From Candidatus Dormiibacterota bacterium (GTDB lineage: Bacteria; Chloroflexota; Dormibacteria; Aeolococcales; Bog-877): a DNA stretch of 54,328 nucleotides. Numbering within the stretch: the first letter of the stretch is position 1; the number at the start of each line of letters is the position of its first letter. The notes under the pieces were generated by a model. The model searched no databases, had not been told where the DNA came from, and worked only from the letters and a program-made list of their open reading frames with translations. The position numbers were made by a program, and so were the translations under genes. Of this stretch, positions 44,114 through 52,721 are shown piece after piece. Where the stretch lies: NCBI GenBank assembly GCA_027306885.1, contig DAHUYV010000041.1, forward strand, positions 1 through 54,328. Direction: 5' to 3'.

Positions 44114-44815
44114 GTGCGACCATTAGCTCATATCTGTCAGGCGCCCGACGACCTGGAACGATCCCTCTACGAGCAGTACGCGCGCGTGGCCAGGGCGATG
44201 GCGCACCCTGGCCGCGTCGCCCTGCTGGATGTCCTGTGCCAGGCGGAGCGCGGGGTCGAGGATCTTGCCTCCACGGTGGGCATGGGCTTCAAGAACACCT
44301 CGGCCCAGTTGCGGGAGCTGCGATTGGCGGGGCTGGTGGAGGCCCGGCGGCAGGGCACCCACGTCTACTACCGCGTCGCGGATGAGTCGGTGTACGGCTT
44401 CCTCGCCGGCTTGCGGCAGCTGGCTCGCCGTCGCTTGGCCGAGGTGGACCGGCTGGTCCGAGACTGGATCGAGCCGACCGGCGGCCCGGAGCCGGTGCGC
44501 CGGGCGGAATTGCTGGAGCGCCTGGCAAGGGAGGAGGTGGTCGTGTTCGACGTGCGCCCGCGGGAGGAATACCGGGCCGGCCACATCCCCGGTGCCCGCT
44601 ATGTGCCCCTGGAGGAGCTCGACGCCGGGTTGGCCGGGCTGCCGGACGATGTGGAGGTGGTGGCCTACTGCCGTGGTCCGTTCTGCGTCCTGGCGCCGGA
44701 GGCGGTCAGGGCGTGCCGAGCGCGCGGGCGGCGCGCCAGACAGCTGGAGGACGGTTTCCCAGAGTGGCGCTCGGCTGGACTCCCGGTCGCCATCGGCGCG
44801 GAGGCGGCGGCGTGA
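44114..44815 (+). CDS. ArsR-family regulator fused to a rhodanese domain
   Basis: The 233-residue protein has a winged-helix DNA-binding half (AMAHPGRVALLDVLCQAE, then NTSAQLRELRLAGLVEARRQG, then YYRV) and a rhodanese half from about residue 130 (VVVFDVRPREEYRAGHIPGA; active loop CRGPFC with cysteines 186 and 191; DGFPEWRSAGLPV). Cysteine 42 lies in the helix where sulfide-sensing ArsR proteins carry a reactive thiol. Rhodanese carries sulfane sulfur, so the regulator may read the persulfide state. Its stop overlaps the DsrE gene start (GTGA). Confidence 0.88.
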   Translation: MRPLAHICQAPDDLERSLYEQYARVARAMAHPGRVALLDVLCQAERGVEDLASTVGMGFKNTSAQLRELRLAGLVEARRQGTHVYYRVADESVYGFLAGLRQLARRRLAEVDRLVRDWIEPTGGPEPVRRAELLERLAREEVVVFDVRPREEYRAGHIPGARYVPLEELDAGLAGLPDDVEVVAYCRGPFCVLAPEAVRACRARGRRARQLEDGFPEWRSAGLPVAIGAEAAA

Positions 44816-45165
44816 CCCGGGTGCTGGTGATCTTGAACGATCCCCCATACGGGAGTGAGCGGTCCTGGAACGGACTTCGACTGGCCGGGGAGCTCGCCCG
44901 CACGGAAGGAGTCGAGGTCAAGGTCTTCTGTTTCGGCGACGCCGTCGGTTGCGCGGTGGCCGGGCAGGTGGTCCCCGACGGCTGGTACCACCTCGACCGA
45001 ATGGTCACGGGGATACTCCACCACGGCTCCGAGGTGGGCTGTTGCGGGACCTGCATGGATGCCCGGGCGGTTGGCGCGGATGCGCTGGTCGAGGGGGTCT
45101 GTCGGGCGACCCTGAAGGAGGCGTCCGAGTGGGTGATCTGGGCCGACAGAGTCGTCACCTTCTGA
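44812..45165 (+). CDS. DsrE-family sulfur-carrier-like protein
   Basis: The 117-residue protein has VLVILNDPPYGSERSWNGLRLA at the start and GCCGTCMDARAVGAD near the end, with cysteines 77, 78 and 81. The CGTCMDARG-type motif marks a DsrE/YchN-fold protein that carries sulfur on cysteine. Placed between a rhodanese-ArsR regulator and an SQR-like enzyme, it likely shuttles sulfane sulfur. Confidence 0.85.
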   Translation: MTRVLVILNDPPYGSERSWNGLRLAGELARTEGVEVKVFCFGDAVGCAVAGQVVPDGWYHLDRMVTGILHHGSEVGCCGTCMDARAVGADALVEGVCRATLKEASEWVIWADRVVTF

Positions 45166-45223
45166 TGACCGCGGTTCCCTCCGGGCACCCTCCGAAGGCC
45201 TCAAGCGGTCGCAGGCGGGCGTA

Positions 45224-46438
45224 GTGGCAGTCCGGGTTCTGATCCTGGGCGGGTCGTTCGGAGGCCTCACCGCTGCCCGCGAGTTGCGGCGGCGACTGGG
45301 GCCGGAGCGGGTGGAGATCACCCTCATCGCCCGCGACCCGCGCTTCACCTTCATCCCCTCGCTTCCTTGGGTTGCGCTTGGGTCCCGCACCCTGGACCAG
45401 ATCTCCTTCGACCTTGCCAGACCACTACTGGCGGAGCAGAGCACGTTCGCTCACGAGACAGTGCTAGGCATCGATGGCGATCGCAAGGTTGTGTCCACCG
45501 ACCGGGCCGAGCACGCCTACGACTTCTTGGTGGTGGCCACCGGACACCGCAGCGCCAACGAGGCTGTGCCCGGTCTTGGCCCCGGCGACGGCCCCGGTCA
45601 CTCCCCCATGTCCCCACCAGAGACCGAGGAGTTGGCGGCGGCGGTGCGCGGACTCCTGGAGAACCCCGGGCCGGTCGTGGTCGGGGCGGCGCCCGGCGCC
45701 AGCTGCATCGGGCCCGCCTACGAGCTCGCCTTCGGGCTGGACCACCTGCTGCGGCGCCGGAGGCTGCGCCACCTGGTCCCGATCACGTTCGTCACCCCGG
45801 AGCCTTTCCTCGGACACCTCGGCATGGGCGGCGCCGGCAAGATCCGTCAGCTGCTGGAAGGCGCGCTGGAGGAGCGGGACATCGCGTACCGCACCTCCAG
45901 CGCGATCACCAGGATCTCCGCGGCTGCGGTCGAAGTCGAGGGAGTCGGTCCGATCCCCTCGGTCGTCTCGATCGTGATCCCACCCCTCGGAGGGGTGGCT
46001 GCGGTGGCCAGCAGCCCCGGACTGGCAAACCCCAAAGGGTTCGTGGCCGTGGATTCCCTCTACCGCCACCCGCGCCTCGACGGCGTCTACGCGGTGGGAG
46101 TGGCAGTGGCCATGGCGCCCGCCGACGAGACCACCGTTCCGGTCAACTTCCCCAAGACGGGCCACATGACCGAGCAGATGGCGGTGATCGCCGCCCGGGA
46201 CATCGTGGCCCGGGTGGGCGGCCGTGACGGCAAGCCCGCCGAGCTGTCCTCCCACTGTGTCATGGACATGGGCGATCGCGGCGTCTACATGGCAGTCGAC
46301 CCGGTGCGCCCTCCCCGGAACCGGATCCCGGCCGTCAGTGAGGGACGCCGCTGGCGGCTGGTCAAGCTCGGCTTCGAGCGTGCCTACCTCTGGTCCGCCC
46401 GCCACGGTCATCGCCTGCCGACCGCCCTCGGCTGGTGA
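45224..46438 (+). CDS. sqr: Sulfide:quinone oxidoreductase-like flavoprotein
   Basis: The 404-residue protein has the FAD-binding LILGGSFGGLTAARELR, FIPSLPWVALG, LVVATGHRSANEAVPGLGP, the NAD/quinone-type second site, and two cysteines expected for SQR: C161 in GAAPGASCIGPAYEL and C345 in SSHCVMDMGDRG. The third, non-essential cysteine of classic SQR is not seen. Oxidises sulfide to sulfane sulfur while reducing quinone. Operon context (rhodanese-ArsR, DsrE) agrees; other NDH-2-family roles are less likely. Confidence 0.8.
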   Translation: MAVRVLILGGSFGGLTAARELRRRLGPERVEITLIARDPRFTFIPSLPWVALGSRTLDQISFDLARPLLAEQSTFAHETVLGIDGDRKVVSTDRAEHAYDFLVVATGHRSANEAVPGLGPGDGPGHSPMSPPETEELAAAVRGLLENPGPVVVGAAPGASCIGPAYELAFGLDHLLRRRRLRHLVPITFVTPEPFLGHLGMGGAGKIRQLLEGALEERDIAYRTSSAITRISAAAVEVEGVGPIPSVVSIVIPPLGGVAAVASSPGLANPKGFVAVDSLYRHPRLDGVYAVGVAVAMAPADETTVPVNFPKTGHMTEQMAVIAARDIVARVGGRDGKPAELSSHCVMDMGDRGVYMAVDPVRPPRNRIPAVSEGRRWRLVKLGFERAYLWSARHGHRLPTALGW

Positions 46439-46592
46439 AGCCAGCGCCCCCCCGGTCACTCGCCATGCTTGAGATGACCGCCCCGGCTGATCCTCCTGGG
46501 GGCAGAGGGGTCCGCGTCCCTCGAGCCGCTGGTGGGCGCTCGGAGCCGCGGCGCAGGGTTGGCGGCCGCTGGGGATCGGGAGCAGAAGGCAG

Positions 46593-47936
46593 TTGAGTTC
46601 CGCCACCTCGCCCGGTTCGCTGGTTCCGTTGGCTCAAGGCGCCACGGTCCACGGCCTTCGCCGGAACTTGGTTCAGTTGAGCCTGCTGGCCCTGCTCACC
46701 CTGTTGGTCGGCGCCACCATGGGGGTGGAGCGGGTGGCGCTGCCGCCGCTGGCCCAGCACGCGTTCGGGGTCACCTCGGTTCTCTACACCGTGTCCTTCA
46801 TCTCCGCTTTCGGGGTCGTGAAGGCCACCATGAACCTCGTCTCCGGGCGGATGTCTGACCGCCGCGGCCGCAGGCTGCTGCTCCTGGCGGGCTGGGCCTT
46901 CGCCGTCCCCTATGCGTTGCTCATCATCTTCGCCCAGAACTGGGCGTGGGTCGTGGTGGCCAACCTGTTCCTCGGGGTCAACCAGGCGCTCACCTGGACC
47001 ATGGCGGTGACCTCCATGATCGACCTGGTCGGCCCGGTGAACCGGGGGATCGCGGTGGGGATCAACGAAGCGGCCGGGTACGTCGGGGTCGGCGCCGGAG
47101 GCTTCGCCGCCGGGGTTCTGGTGACGTCATTCGGGCTGCGGCCGGCCCCTTACGTCCTCGCCTTGGCGGTGGTCGTCCTGGGAGCCACCCTGACGGTCTG
47201 GCCGACTCGGGAGACCCTGGGCTTCGCCCGGGCGGAGGGGGCCGCGGCCTTAGGGGAGCCCAACCAAGGGGTGGGCTCGGCACCGGCACCCGGACTGGGA
47301 ACGCTGGCCGCATACATGAGCTGGCGGGATCGCACCATGGCAGCGGTCTGCCTCGGGGGCTTCCTCAACAAGTTCGTTGACAGCCTGGTGATCGGCTTCT
47401 TCCCCCTGTACTTCCTGCAGCAGGGCCTCTCCCTGCTCCAGGTCGGCCTGCTGGTCGGTGTGTACGCCTGGGTCTGGGGCCTGGGGCAGGTCGCCACCGG
47501 GGCCCTCGCCGACCGCGTGGGCCGGCGGATCCCGATCTTGTCGGGGATCTGCGCGGTTGGGGTCGGGGTGCTGCTGACCCAGTTCACCTCCGGCCTTGGA
47601 CCGTGGGTGGCGGATGCGGCCGTCATCGGAGCCGGCATGGCACTCGTCTATCCCAACTTCATCACGGCTGTGGGCGACGTGGCCGACCCCACCTGGCGTG
47701 GCGGCGCGCTCGGGGTCTACCGCCTGTGGCGCGACGGTGGCTACGCGGTCGGGCCGCTGGTCCTGGGCGGCGTGGCCGAGGTCTTCGGCCTCTCCGCCAC
47801 CTTCTGGACCAGCGCCGGGCTGATGGGCGTTTCCGGCGTGCTGGTGATGATATTCATGACAGAGACACATCCGCGCCGTCGTCCAGAGCCGCCTCTCTGG
47901 GAGCGGCACCCAGAGAGGATAGGCGGACGACAGTGA
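46593..47936 (+). CDS. MFS transporter
   Basis: The 447-residue protein has twelve predicted membrane helices. GRMSDRRGRRLLLLAGW is the loop 2-3 motif, and the second half repeats it as GALADRVGRRIPILSG. The substrate is unknown; following the sulfur operon by 154 bases it may export a sulfur compound or sulfite, but this is inference. TTG is the best start visible, with AGAAGG upstream. Confidence 0.85.
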   Translation: MSSATSPGSLVPLAQGATVHGLRRNLVQLSLLALLTLLVGATMGVERVALPPLAQHAFGVTSVLYTVSFISAFGVVKATMNLVSGRMSDRRGRRLLLLAGWAFAVPYALLIIFAQNWAWVVVANLFLGVNQALTWTMAVTSMIDLVGPVNRGIAVGINEAAGYVGVGAGGFAAGVLVTSFGLRPAPYVLALAVVVLGATLTVWPTRETLGFARAEGAAALGEPNQGVGSAPAPGLGTLAAYMSWRDRTMAAVCLGGFLNKFVDSLVIGFFPLYFLQQGLSLLQVGLLVGVYAWVWGLGQVATGALADRVGRRIPILSGICAVGVGVLLTQFTSGLGPWVADAAVIGAGMALVYPNFITAVGDVADPTWRGGALGVYRLWRDGGYAVGPLVLGGVAEVFGLSATFWTSAGLMGVSGVLVMIFMTETHPRRRPEPPLWERHPERIGGRQ

Positions 47937-48117
47937 CCCTCGGGGATCCCCTCGACACGAAGGCGGGAGGTCCCTGCTGCGCGCTCCGGCAGTGCAGGCG
48001 AGCGCTGCATCCGCCGTAGGCCTCCCCCGAGGCAACGTAGAGAACCAGCCGCCAATCGAGTGGCCGGTAGTCGCGATACGAGCGCGAAACATGTGTAACG
48101 AACTGAGGAGAGCGATC

Positions 48118-48318
48118 ATGAAGTGTATGCCCGATGCCGAGGCCGGCATCGACAAGGACGCCGTGGCCACCTGCCATGATTGCGGTGCGGGCGTGTGCCT
48201 CGAGCACGCGGTGCAACGCCAGATAACGGAGCCACCGGTCGGCATGGCTGGATCAGGACGGTCGCACATGGTGATCTTGTGCCCAACCTGCCATTCAGCG
48301 TGGCCACTCCCCGAGTAG
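48118..48318 (+). CDS. DUF2180-like small zinc-binding protein
   Basis: The 66-residue protein starts MKC and contains CHDCGAGVCLEHAV and a late CPTCHSAWP, resembling DUF2180 proteins (short, cysteine-rich, zinc-finger type). Here the second cysteine of the first pair appears replaced (MKCMPDA rather than MKCxxC). GAGGAGAG precedes the ATG at a normal distance. It follows the sulfur operon and may be a small redox or metal sensor. Confidence 0.65.
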   Translation: MKCMPDAEAGIDKDAVATCHDCGAGVCLEHAVQRQITEPPVGMAGSGRSHMVILCPTCHSAWPLPE

Positions 48319-48709
48319 TCAATGTCCGTGGCGGGCGCTGGGTCGTAACGGTGAAGGACCCAGTGCCCGCTCTATCCCAGCTCCCATCTGCAGCGCGGTG
48401 AGAGCGGTTGTGGACGGCCATGAGACTCCCTGGCCAGCGGAGGGCCAGTCGGCCGCCCGGTGCCGGCCGCGGGACCGGGGTGGGTGTGGGCGGTACCCCC
48501 TGGGCGCGTTGTGGACCCGGCGGTGCCGGTGAGGCCCACGCCCCGTGATCTCCATTTGAGGTACCCTTCCCGCGCCGTAGCACTCATATCCGGGAGTGTG
48601 TGGTCAGCGACTCGCCCCGGAGGGCCAACGCATTCTCCCTACCGCCACGGTGGTGCCCGAAACCGAGAGCTGAGGGTAAAGAGGGGCGCGCTGGGCCACA
48701 GGAGGAACG
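48319..48709 (+). other. Intergenic region with no gene seen
   Basis: No recognisable protein or RNA pattern was found in either strand. The only signal is AGGAGG just before the ATG at 48710. Confidence 0.4.
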
Positions 48710-49306
48710 ATGCCAGAACGGGAGCTTGAGTTGGACGCGAAGCACACGGCTCTGGTCGTGATCGACCTCCAGAGGGGGATCGTGGGGATGCCCGCGGCAC
48801 CGTACGACACCGCCTCAGTGGTCGCCAAAGCAGCCGCGCTCGCAGAGTCTTGCCGAGCCAGGGGAGCCTTCGTGGTTCTCGTCCATGTGGGCCCATCCGC
48901 AGACGTTCGGGACGGGCTGCGCCCGGTGGTCGATCAACCGGCGGCGTGGCAAATCCCGCCTCCAGGGTGGGATCAGATCGTGCCGGAGCTCGGGCCCAGG
49001 GATGGCGACCACGTTGTGCGGAAGCGACAGTGGGGCGCCTTCTACGGCACCGACCTTGACCTGCAGCTCCGGCGGCGCCGGATCACCACCATCATCCTCT
49101 GCGGCATCTCGACGAACTTCGGCGTGGAGAGCACCGCTCGCGACGCCTACGAGCGTGGCTACCAGCAGGTCTTCGTCGAGGACGCCTGTTCGGCGCGAGC
49201 GGCCGACGACCATGCCTTTGTCTTCCGGGCGGTCTTCCCTCGCATCGGACGTGTCCGCCAGGCGGAGGAAGTGATGAGAGCGCTGGCGGGGCCGATGTCG
49301 TCCTGA
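48710..49306 (+). CDS. Isochorismatase-family hydrolase, YecD-like
   Basis: The 198-residue protein has VVIDLQRGIVG (aspartate 19), VVRKRQWGAFYGT (lysine 105) and GISTNFGVESTARDAYERGY. Most cysteine hydrolases of this fold have cysteine where this has glycine 138, as in YecD and true isochorismatases. Therefore it is not a nicotinamidase-type amidase. The reaction is unknown. AGGAGG precedes the ATG. Confidence 0.82.
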   Translation: MPERELELDAKHTALVVIDLQRGIVGMPAAPYDTASVVAKAAALAESCRARGAFVVLVHVGPSADVRDGLRPVVDQPAAWQIPPPGWDQIVPELGPRDGDHVVRKRQWGAFYGTDLDLQLRRRRITTIILCGISTNFGVESTARDAYERGYQQVFVEDACSARAADDHAFVFRAVFPRIGRVRQAEEVMRALAGPMSS

Positions 49307-49407
49307 AGGCTGGGGAGGCCAAGGACCGCCCCCGCCCAGTTACTTGCGGACAGTTGCGGCGGAGACGCAGCGGGTGGGCGCAACGTCCCACCCCGCCACT
49401 CGACCGG

Positions 49408-50049
49408 TCAGCGTTTCTGGAGAGCGACCCGAACGCCGAGGCCGATCAACACGCTGCCCGAGACCCTCTCAAGCCAGCGCCGCAGGGGTGCTCTGGTGAG
49501 AGCAAAGCGGCTCCGGGCGATGAGCGAGGTGAGCAGGACGTACCAGGTCGTGTCCACGGCCACCCATACCACACCCAGGAGCAAGGTGGTGGCAAGCACC
49601 GGGGCCCGGGAGGGGACGAACTGGGGCAGGAACGAGAGCGCGAACACCGCTGCCTTCGGATTGCCAAGCTCAGTTGCCAAACCGATCCGAAACGCACCCC
49701 ACCTCGACCACTGCCTGGGCGCCTGGCCCGGCGAGGCGGCTGTTGGGTCCACCGCGGACCCGGACCGACGAGAGCGAAGGAGCGATTGAACCCCGAGGGC
49801 AACGAGCACCAGCGCACCTATGACGCGCATCACGTCATAGGCGACTTGAGATGCCGCGACCACAGCCGAGAGCCCGAAGGCCGTAGCTCCCGACCAGAAG
49901 AGCAACCCTGTCTGGCTTCCCAAGATGGTCGCAAGGGCCGCTTGGCGCCCGGACCGGAGGGTTTGGCGCATCATCACGGCGGTGGTGGGGCCGGGTACGA
50001 TCGCCAGCACAAATGCGGCTGCAGCGAAGGGGAGCAGGATTCGAAGCAT
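49408..50049 (-). CDS. LysE/RhtB family exporter
   Basis: The 213-residue protein has six membrane helices, the N-terminal IVPGPTTAVMMRQTLRSG (the conserved 'PGP' with Arg/Gly-rich turn) and the ELGNPKAAVFALSFLPQFV segment. The family exports amino acids such as lysine, threonine or homoserine. Convergent with the isochorismatase gene. A TAGCAT box ends 6 bases before its ATG. Confidence 0.9.
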   Translation of the reverse strand: MLRILLPFAAAAFVLAIVPGPTTAVMMRQTLRSGRQAALATILGSQTGLLFWSGATAFGLSAVVAASQVAYDVMRVIGALVLVALGVQSLLRSRRSGSAVDPTAASPGQAPRQWSRWGAFRIGLATELGNPKAAVFALSFLPQFVPSRAPVLATTLLLGVVWVAVDTTWYVLLTSLIARSRFALTRAPLRRWLERVSGSVLIGLGVRVALQKR

Positions 50050-50055
50050 CCCACC

Positions 50056-50061
50056 ATGCTA
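50056..50061 (-). promoter_or_regulatory. -10 box TAGCAT, leaderless start
   Basis: On the minus strand TAGCAT ends 6 bases before the ATG at 50049. Confidence 0.5.
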
Positions 50062-50095
50062 CCCCGGCCATCTGTGCGTGTGCACTCAGCGCCTG

Positions 50096-50392
50096 TCAGA
50101 CCTGGCGGTAGACCTCGTACCGTACGGAGCCGTTGACGAATCCCAGCTGCTGGCCCACCTCCGCGTACTCCCGGTCGGTCAGGGTGCGGGTCTCGTGCTC
50201 CTCGTACCCGTTGAGGTCCTCGTAGGTGTAGACGAGGCGGACGGTGTTCATCTTGCCGCTCAGCCCGAACAGCACTTGGGGCTCGGCGTACCCGTGCTCG
50301 TGGGCACAGTCGCGGTAGCGCTTCACGACCTCCCTGAAGTCTGCCAGACGTCCTGGCCCGATCTGCCCTTGCACGTGGATCTCCACAGCCAT
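50096..50392 (-). CDS. NIPSNAP-like small protein
   Basis: The 98-residue protein has an alpha-beta ferredoxin-like pattern (VEIHVQGQIGPGRLADF, VLFGLSGKMNTVRLVYTYEDL, then YAEVGQQL). This resembles NIPSNAP or dimeric alpha-beta barrel families, often of unknown role. AGGAGGT lies 6 bases upstream of the chosen ATG; a longer in-frame opening starts at 50482 with no such site. It is 47 bases upstream of lysE's 5' end on the same strand, with its own ribosome site. Confidence 0.6.
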   Translation of the reverse strand: MAVEIHVQGQIGPGRLADFREVVKRYRDCAHEHGYAEPQVLFGLSGKMNTVRLVYTYEDLNGYEEHETRTLTDREYAEVGQQLGFVNGSVRYEVYRQV

Positions 50393-51075
50393 TGCTCTAC
50401 CTCCTGGCCGGACCGAATACCCCCACGAGAGGGATCGTACAGGCCGCGATGAGCACGCCCAACGCCTGCCGCGCGCGGCCACCAGGGCCCACCGATTGCC
50501 AGTTTCCGTACCCTTCCGTCGCCTTGGCGACTGGAGTTATGCAGGTGGCCGACACCTGAGGCGCAGAGAGCATCGGCACTCAGGAATCGCCTACCACACC
50601 CCCGCCAACCTCCATTACGGACGGGCTGGCGGGCTCCAGCGCCAGCGGGCTGCAGCCCTCGACCTGGCCTGCCTCGCCCATCCCGAACGCTTCGTGCGCA
50701 GGCCTCCCGAGCCACCCAGGCTCCCTGGAGCCGCTCGGATCAACCGTCCCACCCAGGAGGTAGCTTGACCACAGACTTCCCTGACGCCGCCTGTCTCGCA
50801 CCATGTTGACACGGAGGGTCACGGCCAGTGCGGCGGAGACGCCAACTGCCTGTGGAGCAGGCAGTAAGCCCGGGCCTCGCCTGGCCGGTGGCCGTGAAGC
50901 AGGAACCGGGATCGCCCCGGAGCCCACTGGCTCGATCGGTGGTCCTCAGACCCGTGTCACATTTGTCAAGGTTTGACGAACGGCGAGACCTCGTCGCAGC
51001 GACAATCTGCGGACCCAGGGAGGGAAGGGGGCTTTTCGCCAGCCCCGGGCGTGGACTGGCTCATCTGAACTGGAG
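50393..51075 (+). other. Long region without recognised genes
   Basis: Frames are short and unlike proteins. It ends in the AT-rich PadR promoter/operator. I see no RNA gene or repeat array in it. Confidence 0.4.
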
Positions 51076-51127
51076 TTGCAATCGCTATATCGCTGAGTTA
51101 CTATTGCCTAAGAGATATATCGATAGC
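51076..51127 (+). promoter_or_regulatory. PadR promoter and inverted-repeat operator
   Basis: TTGCAA (51076-51081) and TACTAT (51099-51104) are separated by exactly 17 bases, the best -35/-10 pair in the window. Overlapping them are GCTATATCGC (51084-51093) and GATATATCGATAGC (51114-51127), which read as an imperfect inverted repeat. This suits binding by the PadR encoded 15 bases downstream, with AAGGAGAG as ribosome site. Confidence 0.6.
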
Positions 51128-51141
51128 AAGGAGAGCAGCCG

Positions 51142-51756
51142 ATGAAGATTGGATTCAGATCTGAGCAAGGTCCGTCCGATCGGGGAGGCGCCCCCAACTC
51201 CGGCGGCTGGCGCCGCTGGCGGCTCGGGCCCTTGGTCGAGGGCGACATACGGCACGCCCTACGAGGTGGCTTCGGTGGCGGCAGGGTCCCCAGAGGCAAC
51301 GTGCGCGCGGCGATTCTGCTTTTGCTGTCGGAGCAGCCCCGAAACGGCTACCAGATCATGGAGGAGATCTCCCAGCGGAGCAAAGGAGTCTGGCGACCCA
51401 GTCCGGGTTCCGTTTACCCGGCCCTGCAACTGCTGGAGGACGAGGGCATGGTACGGACCGAGGAGACTGATGGGCAGCGTCTGCTCACCCTCACCGCCGC
51501 GGGACTGGCCCACACCAGCGAGCACCGCGGGGAGTTCGGGTCGCCCTGGGACGATGTCTCGGGCGCCATCGGTGATGACATCCATGAGCTCTTCGCGCTG
51601 ATGCGCCAGACGGCCGGCGCGCTGGTGCAAGTGGTCCACACCGGCGACCAGGCTCAGGTGGGCAGGGCCGCCCACCTGTTGCGCGAGACCAAGCACGGCC
51701 TCTACAGGATCCTGGCCGAGGACGAGGCGGCCGACGCCGACAGCCCCGGGCGGTGA
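51142..51756 (+). CDS. PadR family transcriptional regulator
   Basis: The 204-residue protein has a winged helix (RAAILLLLSEQPRNGYQIMEEI, SPGSVYPALQLLEDEGMV, then RLLTLTAAG) and a C-terminal helical region for dimerisation. An N-terminal tail of about 50 Gly/Arg-rich residues precedes the wing. PadR proteins often repress drug exporters directly downstream, exactly this layout. Its stop overlaps the ATPase GTG start (GTGA). Confidence 0.9.
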   Translation: MKIGFRSEQGPSDRGGAPNSGGWRRWRLGPLVEGDIRHALRGGFGGGRVPRGNVRAAILLLLSEQPRNGYQIMEEISQRSKGVWRPSPGSVYPALQLLEDEGMVRTEETDGQRLLTLTAAGLAHTSEHRGEFGSPWDDVSGAIGDDIHELFALMRQTAGALVQVVHTGDQAQVGRAAHLLRETKHGLYRILAEDEAADADSPGR

Positions 51757-52721
51757 GTGCCCCTGCCGTCTTGGCGAAGCACCTCTCCCGCTCGTTCGGC
51801 GCCACTCGAGCACTGGTGGACGTCAGCTTCGAGGTTCGCGGGGGTACCGTGTGCGCGCTCCTGGGCCGCAATGGCGCTGGCAAGACCACGGCGGTCCGCA
51901 TCCTCACCACCCTGCTCCGGGCGGATGGCGGCAGCGCCTTGGTCGATGGTTTCGATGTCTCCACCCAGGCGCACCAGGTCCGGACCAGGATTGGCGTGAC
52001 CGGGCAGAGCGCAACCATGGATGAGCTGCTCACCGGGTCCGAGAACCTTGAGACCATCGGGCGCTTCTGCCACCTGGGGGCAGGTGCCGCGCGTCGGCGT
52101 GCGGATGAGCTGCTCCGACAGTTCGATCTCCTCAACGCCGGCAATAGGCTGGTGAAGCGATATTCCGGTGGGATGCGTCGGCGTCTCGACCTCGCGGCCA
52201 GCCTGATCGCGGAGCCCAACATGCTGTTCCTGGACGAGCCCACCACGGGTTTGGACCCAGTCAGCCGCGGCGAGATGTGGGCATACATCCGGGGTTTGGT
52301 CTCAGCCGGTACCACGGTGCTGCTGACGACACAGTACCTCGACGAGGCCGACCGGCTGGCCGACACCATCGTGGTCATCGACCGTGGCCTGGTCGTGGCC
52401 CGGGGAACACCTGAGCAGCTCAAGTCGTCGATCGGGCGACCATTTCTACGGGTCACCCTGCCCGACGCCAGCGGCGCGGCCACGGATCAGGTGAGGCAGC
52501 TTCTCGGCGACGAGGCCGAGGTCCAAGGGCGGTCTGTGAGCGCGCCGGCCGCCGACGGCTTGACCACCCTCAGTGAGGTCGTCGGGCAGCTCCGCCGCCT
52601 GGGAATAGCAACTCATGAGGTCGGCCTAGAGCTGCCCAGCCTGGACGAGGTCTTCAGCTCCGTCACTGACCACTCTGCCGGCCCGGAGCCGTCACCGACT
52701 CCGGTGGGTGGCGAGGCGTGA
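51753..52721 (+). CDS. ABC transporter ATPase, DrrA-like
   Basis: The 322-residue protein has Walker A GRNGAGKTTAVRIL, the signature YSGGMRRRLDLAA, Walker B MLFLDEPTTGLDP and the H-loop replaced by a glutamine (LLTTQYLDEADRLAD), a feature of daunorubicin-type exporters. A C-terminal ~100-residue extension fits the DrrA family. With the permease downstream it forms a drug or metabolite exporter controlled by PadR. Confidence 0.92.
   Translation: MSAPAVLAKHLSRSFGATRALVDVSFEVRGGTVCALLGRNGAGKTTAVRILTTLLRADGGSALVDGFDVSTQAHQVRTRIGVTGQSATMDELLTGSENLETIGRFCHLGAGAARRRADELLRQFDLLNAGNRLVKRYSGGMRRRLDLAASLIAEPNMLFLDEPTTGLDPVSRGEMWAYIRGLVSAGTTVLLTTQYLDEADRLADTIVVIDRGLVVARGTPEQLKSSIGRPFLRVTLPDASGAATDQVRQLLGDEAEVQGRSVSAPAADGLTTLSEVVGQLRRLGIATHEVGLELPSLDEVFSSVTDHSAGPEPSPTPVGGEA

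Noticed and set aside
46467-46600. Short ORF between SQR and MFS genes
   Set aside because: Arg/Gly/Pro-rich with no pattern; probably a chance frame.
50828-51145. 105-codon frame before padR
   Set aside because: Runs through the promoter and operator and resembles no protein; chance frame.
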